NCBI RefSeq assembly: GCF_026210795.1
Contig: NC_089447.1
Coordinates: forward strand, 1,614,501 to 1,678,500
Direction: 5' to 3'
Source of the DNA: Rhizophagus irregularis
Lineage: Eukaryota > Glomeromycota > Glomeromycetes > Glomerales > Glomeraceae
DNA length: 64,000 bases
How positions within the stretch are numbered: the stretch's first letter is position 1; each line of letters starts with the position of its first letter. The notes under the pieces were generated by a model. That model searched no databases and was not told where the DNA came from. It saw only the letters and a list, made by a program, of their open reading frames with translations. Below are positions 44,825 through 58,079 of the stretch, one piece after another. Position numbers and translations under genes: made by a program.

Positions 44825-47800
44825 TTAATCCTCTCTCAACCAAGGATGATTCAAAACATCGTCTATGGTCGGACGTTTTTCTACATCACGATCAAGCATA
44901 CGCTTAACTAGGTCAATCGATCCTTCTGATAATATATATGGGATTCTCAAATCTCTTGCAATTATCTCATCGATATTGTAGAAAGGATTTTCTTTGTAAA
45001 TAAGGGTGTATAATAAAATTCCTAATGCCCAAATATCTTGAGGTGGACCTTCATACTTTTTACCCGTTAAGACCTAATAAATATTAATTAATTAATAAAT
45101 AATAATATAATATTTCTTCGGAAATTATATTTCTACTATTATTATTACTAACCTCAGGTGCAGCGTAGTCTATAGTCCCACAGAAAGTATCAAATTTTCT
45201 ATTATTTTTAATATATGCGCTAGATCCAAAATCAATTAATTGAACATTTCCATCTTCATCAAGTATCACGTTTTCATCTTTAATGTCACGGTGTACAATC
45301 TTATTATGATGCAAATGCTGAATTGCTCGTGCAACTTGACGAAAAATTGACTTGATTTCTGCTTCAGGCATGGTAGTATTCAATTCAATATAATCGAAAA
45401 GATCCATACCTCCACCATGCAATCCCATTTCAATGTAATAACAATCATCATCTTCAAAGTAATCAACTATATAATAATAAGAAATTAAGTTAATAGATAA
45501 TTCAAATATTATAAATATTATCGAATATATTTCTATTAATGTTTACCCATTTGAACAATATTTGGATGTGGTATACGTCTTAAAGTGTGAAGAATGTGAA
45601 TTTCTAATGGGATAGTACCGAGTGTCTTATCACGAGTCCAACAATCCATTAAAATTCTTGATTTGTCAACAAACTTAATTACAACCTTTTTCTATATAAA
45701 AAAGAAGAAAAACGTTTTAAATAATGGTACTTAATTATGATAACCGTACACATACATCAATAACATATTATAAAGGTACCTTTTCAGGATCATTTTTGTT
45801 ATATGCTAAATTTACTTGACCATAAGCTCCTGAACCCATATTTTCCAAAATTACAAAATCATTAATAGTCTTCGCAAAAGTTAATGCTGAATATGACGAA
45901 GGGTCGAAAGATTCAGGTACAGGTAAAATTGAAGGTGGTGATGATATTCGTCTATTATCAGGAGATGGAGGTTTTCCACCGGCTGCAATAAATTTTGATC
46001 GAGTAAACTTTTCTTCTTCTTCTTCCTCATTTTTATCTTCTTGCTTAGATTGACCAAGAATTTCTTCTTGTCTCTCATAAATTGGAGTTATACCACCATA
46101 AGTATCAAATGATTGCTCTTTTCCGAAATTTACATTACGATCATAAGTAATCCATAATGCATGTAATGGTTCATCTGGGGATTCTACAACTCTCATTTGA
46201 ATATCTACATCAAATTCTGTACCATCACGATGTACGGCAATTATACCGGAGGGACCTTGCCCTGATATACTAACATTTGAAAAATCTTTACTATGACCAT
46301 GAGTGTAAATGAAAAGATTTGAAATGTATGCTGTAGCTCTACGGAAAGCATTTTCACTAATTACAATTCCTTCTACAAGAGCTCTTTCTGAAGCCAAATA
46401 TTCAATAAGTTTAGGAAATTGTGGTAGAAGAGATTCGATATGACGCTTTCCTATCAATTCATGAGCACCAACACCAAATAAGTATTTAACAAATTCGGTA
46501 TTACAAGATTGAATAATTCCGGTCTTGAATGTAGTTATAACACCAGCAATGGTAGGAATGGATATTATTTTTAATCGGTAATAGGTCTGATCGTCACGCG
46601 AATCTTCTTGAATCGTTTGTAAGGATATTTTACCAATTATTGGAAAATTACCACCATTCTTTGATTTACTACCATAAAATTTCGTTTTATCTATCTTGTC
46701 GATATCTAATTTTGATGATGAATTTGATTCAACTCTTTTATCAATTTCCATATCATCGTTTCCGTTGTCATTGTTAGATGTAGTTATTGTCTCGAGTGAT
46801 GGAATTAGTACTGTAATACACATTCCAATAAGTTCTTCAGGTGAATAACCGTACAAAGCCTTAACATCTCCCGAAGCTTTTCTTATTATACCCTAATTAT
46901 ATTAAATAAAATTAATTAATATAATAAAATAATTCCAATTACAAATAGTAGTTATATAGTTAAACTAATTACCTTGTTATCAATTTCTGTGGTCATCATT
47001 GTTTCAGTGATCTCTTCGAAAATCCAGATAAAAATAGTATTTCCAAATTCATCCTTTTTAACTTTTAACCATAATGAAGCAGCTGATGTTTCTTCATTTT
47101 TTCTTTTTATTGGTATCTGAATAAATAATAAGATTGAATTAAAAAAAATAAATAAATAAATAAATAAATAAAAAGCATCAATAAATGAAATAAAATAATA
47201 AATTAAAATTACATACCACTTTACCACAAGCCAACACAACTTCACAATTATCTTCATCATTTTGAGGTCTAGAGGCAAGGATTTTTTCCTGTTTTTCACG
47301 AAAAGGACTGGCGACCAAATCCAACGCTTTAATACTAAATAATTCATCTTTCGGATATCCAAAAATCAAACAAGCAATATCATTTGCACATAAAATATTA
47401 CTTTGATTATCGGTCGTAATGATTGCTTTGTTTTGAGGAGTGAATCTAGTAGGAGAGTGTAAACTTGTATTGTATAATGTTGTAATGTGGTCCAATGTTC
47501 GATGTTGACCTGATTCATTATCATCAGTTAATTCGGAAGGAAGTACAATATCAGTTGATTGAGAAGGAGAAGAATCAACTAATGAAAGTACAGCAGGTAT
47601 TTTCCATCCTTTTATTTTATTTTTCATGAAATCGATAGATTTTCGAAGAATATTTTGTCTATTTTCATACATTGAACCTTTATTTGTAACGAAACTAAAA
47701 CTGTGTAATGAATCCGTCGAAAATCGACGAAGATTGATATGTTGAATGGTCACATTTTGATCGTTTAAATTTGATCTGTCTTCTCGAATTCTTTGTAAAC

Positions 47801-48137
47801 CATTTGGAATAATGCTTGTATCATTTTTTATTAGGTCTTGTTTTGTATCTCTATTTTGTAAAAAATGAATATTTCTATTAGAACATATTCAATAGATATT
47901 TTATAAATTGGTTTAAAAATACTCTAATCATATAAAAAATGGAAACAATATAATAATAAATAAGTTATTATTACTCACTGAGAATCGTCCATCTCATGAA
48001 AATGAAGGCGTTTTTCTGTTTGATAAGGTAACTCTATAGAAACAAAAATTTTTTGTTTAAAAGTATGTAAGGGTGAAAAGTCAAGATGAAATCATAACTT
48101 TTGAGATGGCGAGGGAACTACCTGTGATTTGAGTCAT
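44825..48137 (-). CDS. PAS-domain serine/threonine kinase (PASK/Psk-like)
   Basis: Nutrient-responsive kinase family (yeast Psk1/Psk2, animal PASK) that links sugar status to glycogen/cell-wall partitioning and translation. Eight exons can be followed from ATG 48135-48137 (MTQIT-ELPYQTEKRLHFH) to TAA 44825-44827, about 900 aa. N-terminal PAS: NKAIITTDNQSNILCANDIA, CLIFGYPKDELF. A second PAS-like segment in the exon at 45782-46893: LYGYSPEELIG, then ITTFKTGIIQSCNTEFVKYL. The kinase domain starts at ENMGSGAYGQVNLAYNK; the ATP Lys is in VVIKFVDKSRIL, the catalytic loop is VHRDIKDENVIL, DFG in LIDFGSSAY and APE in YAAPEV. The last exon gives DIWALGILLYTL and ends NHPWLRED. Introns fall inside the glycine-loop/Lys interval and right after APE, so unspliced frames look like separate genes. 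Confidence 0.92.
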
Positions 48138-49526
48138 TTTTGAATTTAATGATAGTAGTTTTTTATTTGACTGAAATTTGAATAGATATTAAATTAATTG
48201 GACTTTGAAAAAAAAAAAAATTTATATATTTATATATATATAATATTAATCAAATTATGTAGATACTCTACAATTATAAATAATTTTTTTATAAATAATA
48301 TATAATATAATAGAAAAACAATTTAGATGATGATAAAAAAAATCTATTTTTTTTGTTGGAAAAAAGAATATTTATATCTTAATATTGTTTATATAGGTTT
48401 ATATAATAACAACGAGTTGAAAAAAAAAAAAAAAATCTTTTTTTTTACGGGACGCGCTATTATTGCCTAATATGGTAAACTTCCTAACAGCTGACCTATA
48501 TTATTAAACATAATTGGTTTTTAGAATCCGCAACAAATAAATTGAACATCATGAGACTTTTAATAGACATTATGCTGCACTATGTGGACTTATAAATGCG
48601 AGGGTCAGGTCAGCATAAAATTTTCTAATCCAATACTTTGTTTCAGAATTTAGGTAAAAAAAAGTAAAAAAAGAAACTAAGATGAAACCTTACGATAATA
48701 ACATAATAACACTTAATGTGTTAATGTGTTAAATGTGTGAATGTAATGTAGTAGTCACATGAACGTTTCAAAGAATTTAAAACTTGTTAGAATAAACATA
48801 AACAGGAAAATCAAAGTATACAACATAAGTTAGTAACATACGCAATAAATATTTATTGACATGTTTGTACGGGCAGTGTCAATGTTATTTTAGTTTAGTT
48901 TGATTTTATGTTTACTATGAATCATCAGGATCATGTGTTTGTCTGTCTATCTTTCAAAGTAACTTTCGTTTTTTAAAACAATGGGATTTAATAATGTATG
49001 AATTTTATAAATTTTGTCCATTCTATCCATTCTATTCATTTCATAATTTCATTCTCAACTAAATTAGTTCTCATTGTTTAATAGTAGTATCTAGGAATAG
49101 TATCTAATATTATCTATTCGAAAGTTATCGAAATTATCGAAAGCTAAATATAATTAATTTTTTTATCCAGTATATTCCGGTATATAACTAGAAAAGATAA
49201 ACAAGGATCAGGAAATCAATTCCCGATTCTTTTCTTTTTTTTTTTGTATGGTGTGTATGGTGTCATTGCCAATTTTCTATCATCCCTTTATCCCTTTCCC
49301 TTAACCATATTAATTTTTCATTTTTATTTAGCACCCAGGTTTATCAGGGTCTCATATTTTTCAGTCACGTTAAAAAAATCATAATTTTCATGTGATATAT
49401 CTTACTAGAAATTCTAGAAACTTCTTTAGCTTTCTTTCAGGTTATTTTTTAAAAATTATCACGAAAAGCTGATTGTTTTTAAATCTATATTCTTGAAGAA
49501 CCTTTTTTTATAAAATTGTACAGATC
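48138..49526. other. Divergent promoter region, PAS kinase / Hsp40
   Basis: No ORF. Contains A/T runs, a GGGTCAGGTCAG word near 48602 that also occurs at the inner end of the MITE at 9670, and the heat-shock element described separately. Confidence 0.6.
49412..49424 (+). promoter_or_regulatory. Heat-shock element upstream of the Hsp40 gene
   Basis: TTCTAGAAACTTC is an exact TTCnnGAAnnTTC element (three alternating units), the binding site of heat-shock factor trimers. A fourth GAA lies just upstream with a 1-nt gap, and more TTC units follow (CTTTCTTTC). It is about 103 bp before the start codon of the J-domain gene, which fits heat-inducible control. Confidence 0.75.
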
Positions 49527-51040
49527 ATGGGTGAAGGAACATATTACGAAATTTTAGGCATTGAGGCTAATGCCACAGAAGACGACATTCGTAAGGCTTA
49601 TAGAAAACAAGGTACGTTTATATGATTTATTAATCATATTTTATAAATTCGTTTAATTTCTCTAATTTTAAGTAGCTTTATTATGGCACCCTGATAAGAA
49701 TGTTCAGAGAAAAGAAGAAGCAGAAGCAAAATTTAAACTGATCGCTGAAGCATATGAAGTGTTGAGTGATCGTACGTATTTTATTATTTTTACTATACTT
49801 AGTTTTATTTGTATCATTTTTTTTATTAATATTTATATAATCAATAGCTGAAAAAAAACAAGTTTACGATTTATATGGTGAAGAAGGGCTTAAAAATAAT
49901 GGTTCTAGTCAAGATTATGATTTCAGACCAAATTTCGGTTTTCAGGTATGCATGTATTATATATTTATAAAATTTAATCAATTGTGATATTACTTTTTTA
50001 TTAATATTATTTTTTTTTTAGTTTCATGATCCTAGAGAAATATTTAATAGTTTCTTTAATGGAAGAGATCCATTTGCTGAAATGTTTGGTATGTATTAAA
50101 TTTTAATTTTAATTGAAATAATTTTTCCTTTTTATTTAAATTCCTCAACTATTTAATCAAAGGAAACCAATTCTTTGGTGGTGGTGGTGGTTTTGGACGC
50201 ATGCCTGGTTTCGGTACAAGATCTCCATTTGATGATGATGATGGTTTTTTTTCCAGCCCATTTGGTAATTTTGGACCGTCAGGATCATCATATTCATTCT
50301 CGTCGTCGTCATCATCATCGTCGTCTGGAGGAGGTCAAGGTGGATTCGTGAGTCGTTCAATAAGTACAAAAATTATTAATGGTGTTGCAACAACAGTCAC
50401 TAAAACAGTGGATGCACAGGTAAGCAGTAGCAATAGTAGCAATAGTAGCAATTCCTAGAAATTATTAAAAGTTTATTTTTATATCTAAATTATTTTATAT
50501 TATTTTTATAGGGTAATGAAACAGTTATCACGGAAACTTCTGATGGAAAACGACAAACTCTTGTGAATAATCAACCACGAGAACAACAACGAGCAATTGA
50601 TGATGGTCGAAGGACTACTAATATACCTATTCAAGATGTGAATTCATATTACGCACAACGTCAACAACCTCAATTTCAACAACCTCAATTTCAACAACCT
50701 CAACAATTTCAACAATTTCAACAATTTCAACAATATCAATATCCTCAGCATCCTCAACAATCTCAACAATATCAACAATATCAACAGCAACGATCAATGA
50801 ATCAGCAACAATATCGGCAATCACCATTTCAGCAACCACCATTTCAGCAACCACCATTTCAGCAACAAGAATATCAAGATTCAACTCACCCAAAGGGTAG
50901 ATATAATTATATTTTATTAAAAGAAAATAAATTTTTTTTTTTCGAAATTTTTTATACTAATTTACATTCTTTTTCACCAAAAAGAGGGAGATCATCATAA
51001 AAAACACGGTTTTTTTCCCTGGCCTCATCGAAAGCATTAG
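49527..51040 (+). CDS. Type II Hsp40 (DNAJB6-like) with Ser-rich and Gln-rich tail
   Basis: Co-chaperone that stimulates Hsp70. Seven exons (49527-49611, 49673-49771, 49848-49945, 50022-50088, 50163-50419, 50512-50896, 50985-51040) sum to 348 codons plus stop. J domain: [20 protein letters not shown], the HPD triad in LLWHPDKN, and [22 protein letters not shown] region: [18 protein letters not shown] run of nine Ser follows SSYSF, then [19 protein letters not shown], the DNAJB6/B2-type substrate region. Exon 6 encodes a Q-rich tract ([15 protein letters not shown]...) of about 70 residues. The end is basic and His-rich ([17 protein letters not shown]). There is no Cys-rich zinc domain, so it is class B. 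The last exon is tiny and easily missed. Confidence 0.93.
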
Positions 51041-53228
51041 TTTCCCTTAATTTCAGAATATGACAAAGTTGCTTTTATTTTATTTTATTTTATTTTTTTT
51101 GCTTTTTGCGTGAGCTTTTAATTTTCAAAAAAACTATTACAGTTCTTTGTTATACAAAATATTAGGAAAAAAATTCATTATTTTTTTTTTTCTTTGTTTT
51201 TCTGTAAATCTGTAAATTGCAATCATATAGAAGCAAGTTTAACCATATAATCTTATAGGTGCTCTTGTTAATCAAAAAAATAATTATTTAATATTTTTTT
51301 CTTTTTTTTTTTACCCGCATTAGCACATAATGCAAGCCAATTCATGTGAAATAAAAACATTAAACATATCTAATTTATGACGCAGCAAATTAGTAAATTA
51401 TTGGATTAAAATTTTTTCTATTTATACGTAAAAAAAAAATAAAAATGCAATGTACAAGTTAGTTATCACACCAATTTGATAAGCGGAAAGGAAATTGGAA
51501 GACAAAAAAAGAAAAAATTCTTTGTGTCAGTCCAACCAGCCTCATTTTACTATTAAAGTAAGATTTTATGTCGGTAAAATCCATTAATATTCTCATAAAC
51601 GCCACATATTAATTTAGCTAAGCTAAGAAAATTAAAAATTCAAATCCTTTTAAAAAGCCGAGAATTTTTTTCTTTTTTTATCGACGAAGTGATGTAATAA
51701 AAGAAAAAAAGAACTACGATATTAAAAAAAGGATTTGTAATCTAATTATCATCATATTTATTTTTTATTTTTTTTATTTTTTTTAAAAAAAAAAAATAAT
51801 TTTCGGAAATTCATATGTAGTAATTTCGGTAAATGAAATTCCGCATGATTTGAAATAATTTATAAATGGGTGTTCTGCTTATATACAGTACTTCTAATTA
51901 ATCATTGATTTGTACTAAATAAGATGACACAACATCATTAGACTTTTCTATTTATAAACAGACCGTGCACTGTGAGGTTGATAAGATATTCTAAGTTAAA
52001 TCATTGGATTGATCGAAAGATCGTAGAAAAATTGAGGCAAATTTTATTGTTTAATAAATTATTATAATTATATTATTATTATTTATACTATTTATATTAT
52101 TTATACTAATTTATACATTATAATTTGATTCCGCGTGCAAATTTTCATTTTAAATTGTATAAAAAAGTATTTTAAAAAAGTTTTATTTATAGATATTAAA
52201 TAAAAATCACATTGTCTAGATAGAACAAATCAAATTTAAACAATTATATTTTCATAAGCAAATCTGAGATTAAACAGTTGGTTAATCTTGGGAAATTTAT
52301 TATTTTTATTATCAAATATGATTAACAAAGTGTTTAAGAATGAAAAAATTATATAAATGCCAACTTCCCCAAATTTTAGCAATTTATTCTTTTCTTGTCT
52401 CGCGACTGAAAGAATTTATTTACGATATTTGTAAAATTATCCGAAACGATTTCTACTTCACTAAAAAAAACTACCAAATTTTTTAAATTACGCTAAAATA
52501 TAGAAAAACTTCTCTTTTTTTATGACTAAAATATTCAATTATAAGATATTCACGCAATTTTTTAACTTTTAAAAAATCTTTAAAATATTTACAAGCCAAA
52601 AAATTATATAAATTTTAAATTAAGAAAAAAAAATCATACTAAAAAGAAAAAAAAATCAAAAAAAAAACCAAAAAATAAATCTCTTTTCTCGTATTATTTT
52701 CTTCCTGGAGCAAAGTCTTGAAATTGAAAAATTTTCTTGACTTCTCTTAAGCTATTCACAGCGCTACTCTTTCCATCTACGGCAATATCCTACTACTTTT
52801 AAGGTTCATCAAAAAGGATATTTTAACCAAATATTTAGGTGAGTTAAAATAAATAATCTTTCTATTAGTTATATCATTACGGGCGCGCGCGTGCTTGCTT
52901 CCCTGTGCTTGACCGTAATACAAAATCCTACTTCCAGAATAACAAAAAACACACCTGTTTAAAGTACTCTTAAAACCCTTAATTGTTTCATATATTACTA
53001 AATAGTAAAAATGAAAAAAAAATTGATTGCATAAGATGAAATAAAAAAAAATAGATTTATATCATACTTACTTCATCTCCTTAAATTTTTTTTTTTTCCA
53101 TTTTATCCCCTTATACTTATCCCGTCCATCTATATATGAATATATAATATTCACGACTCCTACTTGCTACAAAATTTTCTTTTCACTATGCTTCAACAAT
53201 AAGGCCGTTGTAATTAATAATAGTAAAT
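51041..53228. other. Intergenic region, no gene seen
   Basis: Mostly A/T-rich, with the 3' end of the Hsp40 gene and a long leader for the ankyrin gene. A striking CpG-only patch, GGGCGCGCGCGTGC, lies at about 52880 and could be a promoter landmark. No transposon ends recognised. Confidence 0.5.
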
Positions 53229-54895
53229 ATGAGTCGATCAAAAACAATATCAACTGACCATAATAACTTAGGTTTACACTCTGGCGCTGCTGCAGGCAAT
53301 CTCGGTAAGTTAAATATTCTACGTAATGTGAAAAAATATTTGGAAATTGAGCGTAAATTGAGCTTCCATTTATATAGTATTTTTGGAAAACGATAGATAA
53401 AATTGATCATATTGTGAATTTATACTTATTAATTTATGATTTTCTTCTTGTCATTTAATATAGGATTAGTTAAATTTGCACTAGATCATGGTCAACCTAT
53501 CGATTCCGTATTAAATGGAGTCTTGCCAATCCATGTTGCGTGCATCAATGATCATGTATCTGTTGTACAGTATCTTATTGAACGAGGCGCAGACGTTAAT
53601 GCTCCAAGGTAAGATTGATATTTTCTCATCATGTAATTAATTTCTTTATGTATTAATATAATATATTTATTAATTATATTATTTCTTGTTGATTATGCAG
53701 ACTTTCACACAAATATAATGGTACAGAAAAAGGTAGATCAACGGATCAAACAGTAGGAACAACTGGATCAACCGCATTGCATTTTGCTGCCGCAAATGGA
53801 TGTACTCAAACAGTTGAATTATTATTGAAAAATGGTGCAATTGTGGATGTAACCGATAAATATGGTTCATCTCCATTATCGGTAGCAATGGCAAAAAATC
53901 ATGCTGATGTTGTTGAATTGTTGAAAACTTTTGGTGCTATACAAGCTGCTGAAAAACAAAAATTATTACAAGATGATTCAACACTCACAAAAATAACAAC
54001 AAATAATTTGAAATCTTCAAAACGACCAAAAGAAAAACCTTCGAAAATTATTAAGTCGAAGAAGAAACCTGCTCTTATAACGACAAAATTCACACCAAGG
54101 ACACGTCGCCCCAGTTTACCTGTTCAATTTGAAAAAAATGAATTAAATAACAATTCTATGGAAAATGTTTTATTAAAAAGACAACCTTCAAAGTCAATGG
54201 AATTACCTTCGCATTTGAAATCAAGAGAGGAAATTTTCAAGGATGATGAATTTATTAGCGACAACAATGAAACAATGACTATTGATTCATTAGATAAACC
54301 TTCTATAGATATATCTTACCATTCAATGGATGAATCTTCGCCCGATGTTAAAAAACTTAAATCGCCAACAAAGGAACTGTTTCGTAAGAGTTTAACTCTT
54401 ACAAGACAGTTAACTTCTACATCCTTAACTTCTTTAGCATCATCAAATAAAAGTCGTTCGCCTGATCGACGATTTTCATTTTCTTCTTCGCCTGTTACTC
54501 CACAATCAAATCCGTCTGCTATTTCTCTTCTAATGACACCTCCAGATATACCCGGTTCGCCCTCAACTGCTTCTACAGCACCCACGGAATATGGAGGAGA
54601 TCCTGATTATATTCCATTACCTCCCGTAATTGTAGAGAAAAAGAAGAGAAGATCAACAGATCCTTTACATGAATTAAAAGCGAAAAAATGGAATAATAAT
54701 GAGACAAATGATGATGGTAAAATGTCACGTTCAATGTCTGAAGGTAGTGGAGTGAACTTTTTTTTCGCTTCACCCAACAAAAAGCAACAAATTTCTTCGG
54801 AAAATTATCGACCTGTGGAAAATCGTAGAAAATCCTCCTTTTCTATGAAAGGGTTCTTTGGAAAATTAACGGACTTGATTTTGGGAAAATCTTAG
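53229..54895 (+). CDS. Ankyrin-repeat protein with Ser/Pro-rich tail
   Basis: Three exons (53229-53304, 53464-53608, 53701-54895), 471 aa. The ankyrin part (about residues 15-160) shows LHSGAAAGNL-GLVKFALDH, VLPIHVACINDHVSVVQYLI, ERGADVNAP, STALHFAAANGCTQTVELLL and PLSVAMAKNHADVVELLKTF. The remaining two thirds are low-complexity and basic/Ser-rich, with RRPSLPVQFEKNE, many SP sites (SPDRRFSFSSSPVTPQSNP), an RRSTDP motif and a C-terminal SSFSMKGFFGKLTDLILGKS that may be an amphipathic helix. The architecture (N-terminal ankyrins, disordered Ser-rich tail) recalls Avo2 of TORC2, but the resemblance is only in layout and I do not assert it. Probably a phosphorylated scaffold. Confidence 0.82.
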
Positions 54896-56089
54896 TCCAA
54901 TTATATTCTACATATTCTGTAGAAAATAACGAACATTTTTCTTTTTATATATATATATATATATATTTTTACATAGATTTGTTTTATCACCTTTTATTGC
55001 ATTTTTTTTCTTTTTTTTTTTGTGGATTATTTTTATCATTTGGACAATTTTTTTTTTTTTTGATTTCTAAAGAAAAGTTTTGTAAAGAAATTATTTGTCA
55101 TATTGTTATTGGACTTATCAACAGCAACAACATTTCATGATTTTTATCCTTTGTAAATAGCCCTTTTTTCATTTTTCTGTACCATGTTTTTTCTTTTCAT
55201 ATATATCATTTTTTTTTATATATATTTCTTCTTTTTTTTTACTGTGTATTATTAACATAAAATTGTTCTTTTTTTATAACCTTTTCTTTTTTTTCCTTTT
55301 TAAATAAATAAACTTGTGTTTTTCTTTTCTTTTTTTTATCATTTCCAAAATCATTTTTTCTTTTGTAAAAATTATTTTTTTTTTTGTTATGAATTCCTTC
55401 TATAGTGAACAGTTCGGAATTTTAACTTGTACAATATATATTTCTTAGCAATTTTTTTTTTTTCAATTTATTGACTTTAGCAAAGGTCTTTTGATAAGAA
55501 AAGTTATAGATATCTTGAGATACTAGACTTATTTTTTCATTTGGTACATTGAATGTAGTAAAGGAAATGGGTTTTTATTTTATTTTACTTTTTACTTTTT
55601 TTTTTTTTCTTGTTCTTTTCCTTCACCTTTTGTCTTTGGTATATTTACGTCTTGAAAGATTTTTATTTGATTTGAATAAAAAGTGAAGAATTGTGTCTTT
55701 CAGAATAAAGAATTATTTTGCAAGTGAAAACAAAAATTTATTGAATCAAATCGTATGTTAAACTTTTATTTATTATATAAATTTTTTAATCAGAAAAATA
55801 AATAAATAAATAAATAAAATAAATAAATAAAATAAATAAATAATAAAAAAAAGTAAAAAAAAAGTAAACATATTAATTAAATAATAACTACAATTAAGAG
55901 AAAAAATAAATAAAATACGGGTTAAAGCAAAATTTAAATAATATAAAATTATAATTTATTTTATATAATTATAACATATTTTGTGCTTTGACCACATAAT
56001 TCTCGTAGAGAATGTCCATAAAAGATGGGTCAGACTTTATATATATTAAAGTTAGTAAGTCGATTAGCTAGTAATAAGAAACTTCAATT
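54896..56089. other. 3' intergenic region, poly-T tracts and AAAT repeats
   Basis: Between two convergent genes (ankyrin + and Dcp1 -). Contains a (TA) run near 54946-54966, many T8-T12 tracts (54.98-55.63 kb) and an AATAAATAAATAA-type tetranucleotide run at 55795-55850. No ORF. Confidence 0.65.
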
Positions 56090-57587
56090 TTATTGATGAC
56101 GCACCTGAATTAATCGTAAGTATTGTTCTGTAAATTCTGATTTAGTCAATATTCTTTTATGGTTGATTCCTTCAAGAGCTGTGAGAGAAGAGATAGAAGC
56201 GTCCACCGCTTGTTTTCGTAACAACTGAGGATTTTCCATCCCAAATGAGGCATTTGAAGTTGTAATGTGTTCTTGAATAATTGAAGGTGTATTTATATTT
56301 CGACTTTGGAATAATTTGTTGTTAGGTCTAGTGTCATTGACGGATAATGACCTCTGTGGTGGTGTATGTGAGTTAAAAGGATAATTATTTGGAGAAGCAG
56401 TAGCTGTATTACTTGGACGAAGCATGTCTAAAAGCATCTTTCCATCTAAAAGGGTATGATTATTACTAGATGTAACGGGTGGATTCTATTATAATATAGG
56501 AAAAAAAATGGAAATTTTGTGATATCAGTTATTCATAAATCAATACTTTCAAAACTAATAACATTTTTTCAAAGGTTAAATTTAAGTATATTTACTACAG
56601 GAAGTGGATCAATACTAGATGCTTTTTGGAATAATTCTCCTAATATGTCTTTTTTCGGAGTTTCATATTGTAGAGTATCATGATAAGCAGGAGTTGAACT
56701 TCTACTGTTATTAGAAGTGGTAGGTTGGTTAATTTCTGCTTGTTGGAGAAGGTCCCCGATTTGAATTGGCCTTCCATAAAGACTCGAAGATGTTCCTTTG
56801 GATGAGGTCGGAGTGTTTGAGGAGTAGTAAGGTGGTTGTAAAGTTAATTGTGGTGGTGTAACAGCAGTTTTTGAAGATTCGCGACATCTAAATCCCAAAT
56901 AAAAAATAAATAATAAGTTTTATATTTCTTTACGTAATCAAAAATAATAAATTAACAATTTACTTACTCCAACAAAGTTTTTCCTATTCGTTCCCGATCC
57001 TTTGTTTCAAATACCCAAATGCCATGGATATTATCTACTATCCAAAGCAATACTCAATTACCATAATCCGGCTACTATTTGTGGGTTCTTCACATAACAA
57101 AATATTGGCGAACTTCAAAAAAGTCATCAACGATACCATCGTCTGTAGTACGATATATAATATATTCGTCTTTGAATTCTAGCTCCATACCGTCTGTCAA
57201 TGGTGCCATGAAGTTATCGATACCTAACCGATTCATCACTATAAATCCATACACAGGTTGTACACATCTATTTGAATAAAATAATTAATTTTTTTATATC
57301 AATAAAGGTAAAGAAACATAGTCAAAGACATACCTTTTGAACACGAACAATGTTCCCTCTACGCCCTTCTTTGTCTATGAAAACAAAAATACATTACCAT
57401 AATTACTATGCTTCAAAATACTTCGACGCGCGTCTAATTCATAACGTGTAAAATTCAAGCATACCCAAGCACCTTGGTCAAATTTGTATACAACAACATA
57501 ACTTGAACTATCAATTATTTCAACAATATTTTGGTCATGGCGACGCAAAACGTTCAAGTTGACAGCTTTCCTTGCAGTCGGATCCAT
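56090..57587 (-). CDS. DCP1: mRNA-decapping enzyme subunit 1 (Dcp1)
   Basis: EVH1-domain activator of the Dcp2 decapping enzyme in cytoplasmic mRNA decay. Start ATG 57585-57587: MDPTARKAVNLNVLRRHDQN, then SSYVVVYKFDQGAW. Spliced exons continue TKKGVEGTLFVFKR, CVQPVYGFIVMNRLGIDNFM, DGMELEFKDEYIIYRTTDD and, after an intron, DNIHGIWVFETKDRERIGKT, then LLECRESSKTAVTPP. The EVH1 aromatic residues (Y, W) and the NRLG motif are present. The second half is Ser/Pro/Asn-rich. The C-terminus contains the trimerisation-type helix (LTKSEFTEQYLRLIQVRHQ), as in animal Dcp1, absent from the short budding-yeast protein. A + strand frame at 57079-57279 is a shadow across an exon and intron. Divergent from eL32 with a ~490-bp shared promoter. 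Confidence 0.9.
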
Positions 57588-58079
57588 AAAGTGATAAATA
57601 ACCTTTAAGATGAAAACCAAAAGTTTCAAGTAATTTCATTTTCGAATTGTTTCGATGTTACAAAATTGGATTATCACATGATTAGTCTCACAAGCCACAA
57701 AAAAAAAATTTTTTCCACACAGGCCGGAATTATGATCAGATTTATTGACGTAAATCAAGTATAAAAATATTTCCTAATTTTTTTTTTGTTTCCTCCTCTT
57801 TGATTTTCCATCCGTTTTTCTAGGTGGGTTGTTTTACATTTTAAAGAATTAATATAATTAGTCACATGAAATTATTTTTTTTTTTTGGAAGTTTTTCATT
57901 TACTTCTGTTTAAGACAATAAATATAGAATTGAGAATTGTCAAATATTTGGTTAAAGTTTACTATTTCAATCTTATATAACTTCTGATTGATTGATTATT
58001 ATTAAATCAATGAAAAAAAATTATGTAGAATAAAGTTTGAATATTTTAAAAATTTTTTTCTTTTCTCTTTATAGCAAAA
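57588..58079. promoter_or_regulatory. Divergent promoter, DCP1 / eL32
   Basis: The eL32 ATG lies only 5 nt after TTTATAG, an intron-acceptor-like end, so a 5'-UTR intron is likely, as in many fungal ribosomal protein genes. TCACATGA-type words occur twice (near 57675 and 57862). No specific factor can be named. Confidence 0.45.

Noticed and set aside
50627-50893. Reverse 88-codon V/E/I-rich frame
   Set aside because: Antisense shadow of the Gln-rich exon of the Hsp40 gene.
57079-57279. Forward 66-codon frame
   Set aside because: Antisense shadow across a DCP1 exon and intron.
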